64,000 bases of DNA from Progne subis subis (lineage: Eukaryota > Chordata > Aves > Passeriformes > Hirundinidae), in assembly GCA_022316685.1 (NCBI GenBank), contig JAKJHU010000540.1, forward strand, positions 1 through 64,000, written 5' to 3'. The notes below the pieces were generated by a model. It did no database searches. It worked only from the letters and a program-made list of their open reading frames with translations, and was not told where the DNA came from. Made by a program: the position numbers and the translations under genes. The stretch's first letter is position 1, and every line of letters begins with the position of its first letter. Of this stretch, positions 55,986 to 64,000 are shown in pieces.

Positions 55986-57132
55986 GAACCGAGCTGTCAC
56001 AGGCCCTCAGAGGGGTTCCATGGGGACTTTCCAAGAGTCTCCAGGCTGTTCCAGGGCTGGAATGTCACAGGCAGAGACAGGGGCTCCATGGAGACCTCCC
56101 AGGGGTTTCTGGGGATGCTCAAGAGCCCTGTGGTCAGAGGCAGTCACAGCCATTCCATGCTGACATCCCAGGGCACCTTGGGCTGCAAAGGCACCCATCT
56201 GTCACAGGCACTCACGGGGGCTCCACAGTGACATCCTAGGAGTCCCCAGGCTGCCAAAGAGCTGGGATGTCCCAGACACTCACAGGGGTTCCTGTCATGG
56301 GCAGAGTGGGAGCTTCAGGCAAAAGCTTTATTTCCTCATTGGAGAAATTCCTGCTGAGTCATGAGGTGGAGAAATGACACCCAACAGCCACCATGGATCC
56401 CCACATTCCCCCAGGAGACCTAGACATTAAAATTTCATCCAAGAGAGGAGACTGGGAGTGACTGGATCCAATCCCATCCCCACATTTTGTCAAAGGGTAA
56501 TGTGTAAAATATTGGACAGGTGGAATTGAAATGCAATGCAATTTGTCCCACAGGATTAACAATGGAATATACCAGATATATTTATATAAATACAACTATG
56601 ATTGCTTCAGATCAGGAATGGACAGAAATATTTATTCTCACTACAGAGTAAATAAAATAAAGATTTATTTACTCCACTGTATAGGAGTTATTACAATTAT
56701 TAGAATATCATGCTCTAGAAAGCAATTCTGAAGTAAATAGGCCTTTTTTAGAGTTTTTTGAGCCCATTGCAGGCAGAGCCTCCTGCTCCAGCAGGAACTG
56801 CCTTTCCTGTGCCAGGACCAGGGCAGATCCCGCTGGAGGAAAAGCCACAGGCCAGCCCCAGCACAGTGAAGACCTCAGGCACAAGTGCAGAGTGCCATGC
56901 TGGGAGCTGTGCCAGGGAGAGCCTGAGGCACCAAAGGCACCTTGGCAGCAGCAGCTGCTTCCAGGCCATGGCCAGGAGCTTCCCTTGGCAAGGCGGCCTG
57001 GTGGCCACCACTGCAGAGCTGCTGCTGCAGGGCTCATTTCTGGATGGGCTCTGCCCCAGCCCACAGAGTGTGACCTCAGCCCTGACTCTGTCCCAGCCGC
57101 TGTGCCTGAGCCCTGCAAAGCCTAAAGGTCAC
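55986..57132. repeat. Inverted duplication block D-C, right copy
   Basis: Reverse of 10182-11312. It ends exactly at 57132, where a family A LTR starts with TGTCATGGG. No gene. Confidence 0.8.
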
Positions 57133-59393
57133 TGTCATGGGTTCACACAGTTTGGTTTTTAGTTAGGGAGGAATGTGACGTGTTACCCTGTAAGGACCCT
57201 AGAAATAGTTTTAGAAAGGACAAGGAGCTATCAGAAGCTGGTTTGAGATATTGGCACCTGCTTTGGCCACTGAGCATGTTGAATGTGACTTTGGGCAGTA
57301 CCCATATAAATCCTGGGTTTGTTCAGGTCAGGCCCTTTTCCTCCTGCTCAGCTGAACAGGTAACATCGAGTGGGTCCTACTGCTCCCCACACCCCACCTC
57401 CCCCTTCGGGGGGAAGCTCGCCCGAGGCCCAGCCGGAATCCATCGGCTCCCCGGGGGGAGGAGAGGTTGGAGCTTAACATCAACCACTTTGAAAAAACCT
57501 CCCCGGAGACCCCAGAGCAGGGAGGGATCTCCCCTGATAACAACTCTGGGCCCGGTTTGGCCGAGGCTGCCCCGATTGTCACCGAGGGCTGGGGCAGAGC
57601 TCTCCTCCCGCTCCCCTCCTCCTGTGTCTTCCAGATGGAGAAGAAAGAGTGGAGGGAGGAAACCAGGCTGATCTGAAATGGAGAGACTGCTGCCTGGAGC
57701 AGAAATCACATGGCCACTGCAGGCCTGGGCAGAGTTAACCCTGTCCTGGCAACATGGAGCTTCCAAGGCCTGACCCTTCCCTGAGAGAGAAAAGAAAGAG
57801 ACAGAGTGGGCATAGGAAAGACGCTGCATGAAGTCGGTGGAGCAAGAGTGAAAGAACTGATAAAGATTATTAGAAGAGGGATTGAGGATGTGGACTGTTG
57901 GAATCCAGGGCATTCCTTTGGTTGCCCTGGAGGGTCAGAGACCTGGGCAGGGGGCTCTGAGACCCCAGCCCAGAGCTCAGAGAGACTCTGGCTTTGATCT
58001 CAGTCCATGGGAAAAACTTCCTAAACTGAGAGAGGGTTTGCAGGCCACGGGAGTGTGAAAAATAGTAGTTTAGTTTATCACAGAGTGAAAAAAAAATAGT
58101 AATTTTAGGTTCATAGCATTGGAGTGAATGGGGACAAGATGGAGAATCTGGGGCGTTGCCTCCTTCTTCTTCCTTCTCCTTCCCTCACTCTATTTCTGCT
58201 ATGAGGTGGCACAAAGTAGTTAGTGAGGATTGGGTCAGTGTATAGATGACCTTTTTAGTAATAGTGATAGACATTGGTAAGAAATAGTAAATAACGAACA
58301 CGTAGTAATTAGTATAAAAGATTAAGGACTGTCCAGCTCGGGGGGAGACGTGAGAAGTCCATGCAGCTGCAAACATCATGTTGGACTGTGAGAAATTTGT
58401 AAGATAAGAAACAATAAATGAAAAATGCAACCTTGAAAAATCTACACCTGAAGACTCCGTCTCTTCCTTCGGCTTGGCTCGGAGCTGTGCAGGGGGGAAA
58501 GGGACCCTGAAACCACCTGAATGTTGGGGAAGCCCCCCGACAGTGGACATTTTTAACCAAGCTTTTCTGCTGTAAACTATGGAGAAATGGACTGGTTCTT
58601 GTAACATCTTAATGTTGTTTGGGGGAATGCTAGTTCTAGTCAAAGTTGGGGATTGATATGATTGAGTTTTAAGTGGGAATCTTAAAGCCCCTCACTCCTG
58701 GGATAAAAGAAGGTCTCAGCCTTTGAGACCAAGACGATTTTAGAGAGAAAGTTATTTGAAGCCCTCGGCTTTTGGGGTAAAAGGAGGTCTTTATTTCTTT
58801 TGAGATAAAGACAGTTTTAGAGCTAGAAGAGAATCCTTGTTTTATACTAGAAGAAGCTTTCTTAAGCAGTACCCCAGATACACTGAGAGGCCTATGAGTA
58901 GCCAGGGGAAAGGCTGCGAATGAGTGGAACAGCACAATCTGCAAAAATTCCAAGCAGCTGCAGATTTGTGACATTGAGAGCCCCAGGACTGTTTTGGTCT
59001 TGTGGCGAATGTGTCCATAAGACTCTAGAGAGACTCCTCTCCCAAAGTGATGAAAGATTATGTTTAAATGGTGAAACTGATTGAAAATCACAGCTGTGTC
59101 TATGTAGTTTGTAAGAAAGTTAACAATTTGTAAGGGAAGGGAAGAGTCTTTTGAAGTTGCATTTTGGGGTTTTTTGGGTTTTTTCCCATCTTTACTTTTC
59201 TTATCTTTTCCATTCATTTAGTGTGTGTTAAAAAAAAAAAAAAAAAAGTTTTTTAAGCTTGAGCCTGCTTTGTTTCTCCTGATCCTCTCCCACAAAAACA
59301 CTAAGACCAGTAAATTTAGCAAACAAAATTTCATGAATGCGTAGTCACTATATTAATTAGTGTTTCTGCCCAGTTTTAACTAAAACCAATACA
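57133..59393 (+). mobile_element. LTR-like element family A, full, with nested LTR
   Basis: Begins TGTCATGGGTTCACAC and ends AACCAATACA. Without the nested element at 57896-58542 it is about 1.6 kb. It shares all landmarks with 8367-9691, and contains an extra copy of 'aaaggaggtcttYatttctttgagataaagac' near 58780. The A-run near 59230 replaces the expected AATAAA region. Confidence 0.7.
57896..58542 (+). mobile_element. Solo LTR family B nested in family A, 6-bp target duplication
   Basis: The 647-bp element runs TGTTGGAATCCAGGG to AAGCCCCCCGACA. GTGGAC flanks it at 57890-57895 and 58543-58548, a perfect 6-bp duplication as expected for class II (ERVK-type) integration. 'gaaacaataaatgaaaaatgcaacc' is its polyadenylation region. 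The other copy is at 40000-40677. Confidence 0.95.
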
Positions 59394-61226
59394 ACTTCCT
59401 ATGGAAAAGAACTGTCCTTCTTGTCTAGGTGCCCATGGCCACAATTGGGGTTCCACCTCCAGCATTGCCTGTTGTGAGAGACTGGAGGAGATTGTTGGCT
59501 GGAAACATTTTGTGCGTGAGGGAGGAAGGGGCAGGTCCAGCCTTGCCCTGCCCTGAAACCCCAGCACTGCCCTGCCCTGTAACCCCAATCCCCCAGAGCC
59601 TCTATCCCAGCCCAGCAGTGTTGGCCAATCCCTGGCACACCAAAGGCAATGCTCCACAGCCACCTCTGCAGCCCCCAGCCCATCTCCTGAGAGACCAAGT
59701 GACCCAAAGTCCCTCCTGGGGGAAGGGCCCAGGAAGACCATGGGGTATTCAAGGCTGATCACAAGGCAAGCACACATCTTGACCCCACCTCCTCTTGGAA
59801 TTTCTGTCTGAACACAACTGGAATCCAGGAGTTGGTAGCTCTGTGTGTGTGTGTGTGTGTGTGCTTCTGTGTATCTTACTTGTCTTTTTTTCTGCGTCTT
59901 CCTCTTCTAATTCTCTCCCTTTGCAAACGTTGAGTAACATAAATTTAACAGGTTTAGACTTTGTGATATTCGATGGGCCAATTTATAATGCCCTCAGAAG
60001 TGATTTTTGTTGATTGAATATTGTATTAAACCTTTTGCCAGAGTTTCTCTGATTTTCTAAAGTTGCCAGTAAAGTCTGTTTTGTTGTTTTGAGCTCCTGA
60101 AAATCTCTTGTTGCTATTTCTCCAATGCATCAACTCAGAGTACTCAAACAATTGTAATTCCTTTGAAATGTTTAAGTGAGAGAGTTGTTTGGGGGCTGGG
60201 GGTCAGGATTTGTGTGTCCTGCTTGGCACAGCCCAGGCAGGGCTTTCACAGCCACAGTGACCATTCCATTTCCCACCTGCACCTGCTGGTGCCTCTGAGT
60301 TCTGCTTGCCCAGCCCCAGGGATGCTCCCCTTGTCTGCCCATTCCCCCACGGTCTCTGGGCAGGGGTGGCCTCAGTGGGGGCTGCTGACAGCCTCAGACA
60401 CTTGGAGACTGCTGCTGGATTTGACTTCTCCAGAGGCTTGTTCAGCCTTCAGCTGTTCAGTGCCCCAGGGCTCATTAACATTCAGAATACCTTAACAGCC
60501 AAGACTCTGGGAATAATTTGATTTAAGTTTTCAAATCTTTTGTGGTTAATTAAACAGATTTTGGAAGTGTGTCCATTATTGTGAATAGTGAATATATTAT
60601 ATTTACAAAAGCCAGTGAGAAAATATTTTTCGGTCCTGCTTAGGATTTTTTTCCTATTAATACATTTATATGTTCAATCTCCAATTGACATTGATCCCAA
60701 GGTACTTACTCATGCAGTTTGAATAGATATGAAAATCAAGATCCTTTATGTCTGATGCTCAATCAGATTTTGTCCCAACTCCCATCCCACCATTTCCCCC
60801 ATCCAAGCCCTGGGACTCAGAGCAGCCTTGTGCAAATCTGAGCTCCCTCCACCCCAGGCTGGACCTGCAGGTTTCAGCTCCTGGGCTCCAACTCCCACCT
60901 GCTTTCCTTGGAGAAGGAGCTGCCCGAGACACAGAGGGATGTTCATTTATTGTCAGCCAACAAACCCAAGGGAAGGCACAGCTCCATCAAATGCAAAAGT
61001 CATTCTTCTCCCTGGCTCTGCCCTGCACCTGATCCCCACAGCCTGTCCTGTTTCCTTCATCCCTCCACTGCCAGGGACTTTTCTGGGACAAGGGAGCTTT
61101 GCTCTGGCTATGGAGGGAGGTGCAAGTGTATCCACTGGAGTGGGAATCACAAACCATCAGGTTTGTGTCCTTGTAAGGACCAAAACTGATGAGACTCAGA
61201 GGCACAGAAAGGTTTCTCTTCATGGC
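59394..61226. repeat. Inverted duplication blocks H-G, right copy
   Basis: Reverse of 19849-21654. It contains (TG)n at 59842-59863, longer than the left arm's (CA)6, and the recurrent flanking repeat at 60680-60790. It ends at the empty target site of the left-arm solo LTR (ATGGC, 61222-61226). Confidence 0.75.
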
Positions 61227-61829
61227 AAACTTAAAAAAATGTGAACATGATAAAATTTAATAAACGTGGAAACACTCCCCTCAGCTCCTTGTGACATCCC
61301 AGCAACATCTGACATGTCCACAATCCACAAGTGATTTCCAGACAGGAAGAATTTTCAACTAAGACATTAGAAGAGGTGAAAAATAAGAGAAAAATAGAAC
61401 TAAGATGCTGACGAAGGTGTTATTTAAACTTCTGAAAAATTGGACAATTCTGTAAAGAACAAAGCATGAAGGCAGTCAAGGGAGATGCATTGGAATGACC
61501 AGAGAACAGCTGCAGGAGGAAATCTGGGAGCAACAGGAAGGATATAGATCCAGCTGCTCTATATGAAGAAATGCCCTTACACATGGCCGTTTAAACAGGA
61601 GACCTGGAAACACCTAAAGGAAGGGGGCCATAAATTGTTAGACTGAATGTTGGTGGCAAAGGTAGAGAGGAAGACCAGTATTTCTCCCAGTATTTTTCCT
61701 CCTGCCATTGGTAGGAGAATCCAGTAGATCCAGGAAATTCCTGTTCCTGGTGGGAAAATTTTGCCACTTCTTAAAAGTACTCAAATGATGAAGATAAAAA
61801 AATATTTTCTTTTACATGATGAGAGTAAA
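61227..61829. repeat. Inverted duplication spacer, right copy
   Basis: Reverse of about 18661-19238, AT-rich, no gene. Confidence 0.55.
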
Positions 61830-62940
61830 AGATATTAAAACCTGTGCCCTTTTCCAGGAAGACATCCGTTGTGTGCCCATGCACAGGCAGTGCCTCTCGT
61901 GCCCTGAGGTGCCGAGCTGGGATTGGCATCTCTCAGAGAGGAGCTGAGGGAGAACAGAGCACCTTGCAAACTGCAGGTCCCTGACAGCCCCAGAGGGCTC
62001 CTGTCCCATAAACATCTGCTCTGCTCCAGGCTGGAACAGGGACCAACATCGTGCTGGGATCATCAGAGAACTGAGGTGTGTGCTGGAATTCAATCCCCTC
62101 CCCATCCCACAGCAGCCCTGCATTTCCCTCCTCCAGCCTTGGTCTCCAGCACAGCCATGGAGGCTCTTTGGGCCAGTAGAGAGGCCGGGCAAGGCTGGCC
62201 ATTGCTGGGAACAGGCACTGAGCCCCGCAGGAGGATGGAGCTGGGCCACAGCCAAACTGCCCCGCAAACCTGGGCTGAGCAGCCAGGGCTGGCAATGGCT
62301 GGGGACAGAGGCTGGCGCGGACAAATGTCCTGGGCCGTGTTCCTGCTCTGTCCATGCCACCAAGGGCACAGAGCAGCCTCCTCTCTGGGCCACTTGCCTG
62401 TTTTCAATGCCTTCCACAGGCGCTGGCCCTGCCCCACCAGGCCTGGGCTGAGTCCTGCCCCTGCACGCTCACACAGGCTGAGATGGACACTGATGGTTTC
62501 TGTGGCAGGCTCTCTCAGCCCAGCCCAGCTCCCTCCAAGCTCTGCCAGCTGCCCTGAGCTCTCGGCAGCACCAAGGGCCTCTCCCCAGCACAGCCCAGCC
62601 GGCTCTGGCCCCACAGCTCTGCTCAGGGCAGGCTGCTCTGGGCAGGGGCCCCACGGCCTCAGTCCCTCGGAAGGGCACAGCAGCAGCTGCAGCTCAGACA
62701 GGACTCAGCCCCAGCCATGGGCAAGGTGCTGGGCCAGGGGAAAAGGAGGCTCCCTGTGTGCCCTGCTCCCCTCTCCCTGAGGTGCTGCTGAGAGCTCTGC
62801 AGCCCCTGCTGCCATCCCATCTGCCCAGGCCAGCACAACAGCCCTGGCCTTGGGGCCCTCAAGAGCTGCTCCTGCTCCAGGCCCAGGGCCCATCCCAAAG
62901 CTGGGGCAGACAGAAAGCTGTGCCCATTTCTGTTCATTCC
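61830..62940. repeat. Inverted duplication block F, right copy (shorter)
   Basis: Reverse of 17341-18660 but lacking about 365 bp: 'gaggctctttgggcc' at 62161-62175 joins directly to 'agtagagaggccgggca'. GC-rich open frames up to 285 codons are not shared with the left copy and have no domains. Confidence 0.75.
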
Positions 62941-63379
62941 TGCTCTGATGAGGATGGATCCTCAGCCCCTTGGAGGTTGCTGATGAATTTTACTGCTCCA
63001 GAGTCCTCTTCCTTCTTGAACTCTTCAGTTACAGAGTTCATTGAGAAAAGCTCATAACATTTGCTAAAAAAAAAAACAAATAAGAAAAGTGCCTGGGAAT
63101 GATTTAAGTTTTCAATCTTCTGTGGTTCAATTAGACAGATTTCAGAAGTTTATTCGAGTGAAGGTTCTATATTGAAAACAATGCAGAGAGAACTGTTTTT
63201 GTCCTGTTTTCTTTTCCTTTTTATCAATTGATATCAGCAATGTTCAACTGATATTGTCGTCCAGCACCTTCTTCTGCAGTCTGAATAGATGTAAAAATCA
63301 AGACCCTTCATGGCTGACAATCAATCAGACTTTGTCCCCAACCCCTCCCCTCCAATTCTCTCATCCAACCCTTGGCACT
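62941..63379. repeat. Inverted duplication block K with recurrent flanking repeat
   Basis: Reverse of about 16915-17340. The recurrent repeat lies at 63265-63375. AT-rich, no gene. Confidence 0.6.
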
Positions 63380-63965
63380 CCTATGGATCAGGAATGGTGC
63401 TGCCATCAGGAGCAGGGCAGTGATTCTTTCCCTGTTTTCGGCTCTGGTTGGGCAGCACCTCAAATATTGTGTCTAGTTCTGAACCCCCCAGTTTAGGAAG
63501 GACATGGACTGGTGGGAGGGTGTCCAGAGAAGGGCAACAAAGCTGGTGAGTGGTCTCTAACAGAAGTCCTGTGAGGAGCAGCTGAGGGAGCTGGGGTTGT
63601 TTATCCTGGAGAAGAGAAGGCTCAGGGGAGGCTTCATCACTCTCTACAACTCCCTGACAGGAGAGTGCAGCTAGATGGGGGTCGGGCTCTTCTCCCAGGG
63701 AACAGTGACAGGACAAGAGGACACGGCCTTAAGCTGCAACAGGGGATGTTTAAGCTGAACGTTAGGAAATATTCTTCCCAAAATGGTGACTGGGCATTGG
63801 AATGGGCTGCCTAGGGAGGTGGGTGGGTCATTGTCCTTGGCAGTGTTTCAGGAATGACTGGATGTGACACTCAGTGCCGTGGTCTGCCTAAGAAGGTGGT
63901 GTTGGGTCACAGGTTGGACTTGATGCTCTCCAAGGTCATTTCCAGCCTGATTGATTCTCTGATGA
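63380..63965 (+). mobile_element. CR1 LINE, nearly complete 3' end
   Basis: Continuous CR1 3' sequence: 'ggacatggactggtgggagggtgtccagagaagggcaacaaagctgg', 'ctgagggagctggggttgtttatcctggagaagagaaggctc', 'tctctacaactccctgacaggag', 'gaatgggctgcctagggaggt', and the terminal 'ggttggacttgatgctctccaaggtcatttccagcc..gattctctg'. It is the fullest 3' end in the window and serves as a guide for the other fragments. Confidence 0.9.
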
Positions 63966-64000
63966 TGGTGATACTGCAGGGCCCTGGGGAAGCAAGGGGC

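Noticed and set aside
1..64000. tRNA, rRNA or microRNA genes
   Set aside because: I searched by eye for tRNA B-box-like 'ggttcgaatcc' and rRNA cores and found none. A covariance-model scan would be decisive.

Overview
The window looks like a bird genome, most likely a songbird. It holds many CR1 LINE 3' ends, several avian-type LTRs, a family-14-like olfactory receptor relic, tandem C2H2 zinc-finger genes with the avian 'DKELRMET' linker exon, MHC class I relics and a PIM-like kinase gene of the kind amplified in passerines. There is no operon structure. Most long open frames on either strand are GC-rich shadows. The mix of MHC class I, olfactory receptor, zinc-finger and repeat sequence resembles what is known of chicken chromosome 16; placing this window on an equivalent microchromosome is inference.

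Layout. 0-7 kb: CR1 and flanking repeats, a broken olfactory receptor gene on the minus strand (3226-4154), and a ~147-bp tandem array (5.79-6.44 kb). 7-10 kb: LTR-like repeats. 10.2-13.8 kb: a decayed C2H2 zinc-finger gene (minus strand) and a 41-bp minisatellite. 14-22 kb: duplicated non-coding blocks, CR1s, and a solo LTR with a 5-bp target duplication. 23.26-30.18 kb: a defective provirus with two LTRs. 30-34 kb: a minisatellite and LTR remnants. 34.4-36.5 kb: a frameshifted gene with a heat-shock-factor-like DNA-binding domain. 37-42.6 kb: AT-rich sequence and two more solo LTRs. 43-47.2 kb: two MHC class I relics, one with a recognisable X2-Y promoter, around a large minisatellite. 48.3-50.1 kb: a retroviral remnant with an open integrase frame. 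50.2-53.1 kb: a TATA promoter, uncharacterised exons and a five-exon PIM-like kinase lacking its last exon. 53.2-64 kb: inverted copies of the left arm, including an apparently intact eight-finger zinc-finger gene (53657-54811).

The main architectural feature is a pair of inverted segmental duplications. Left 10182-13814 matches right 53242-57132, and left ~16700-22137 matches right ~58930-63540, both reversed, but the two blocks are not in mirror order on the right. LTR insertions, indels and minisatellite copy number differ between the arms and give a relative history. One duplication edge lies inside the last intron of the PIM-like gene.

Probably only two host protein-coding units could still be expressed: the zinc-finger gene at 53.7-54.8 kb and, in truncated form, the PIM-like kinase. 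All other gene-like loci carry frameshifts or lack exons. Coordinates were read by eye. LTR edges backed by target duplications (19244-19848, 41741-42614, 57896-58542) are the most secure.
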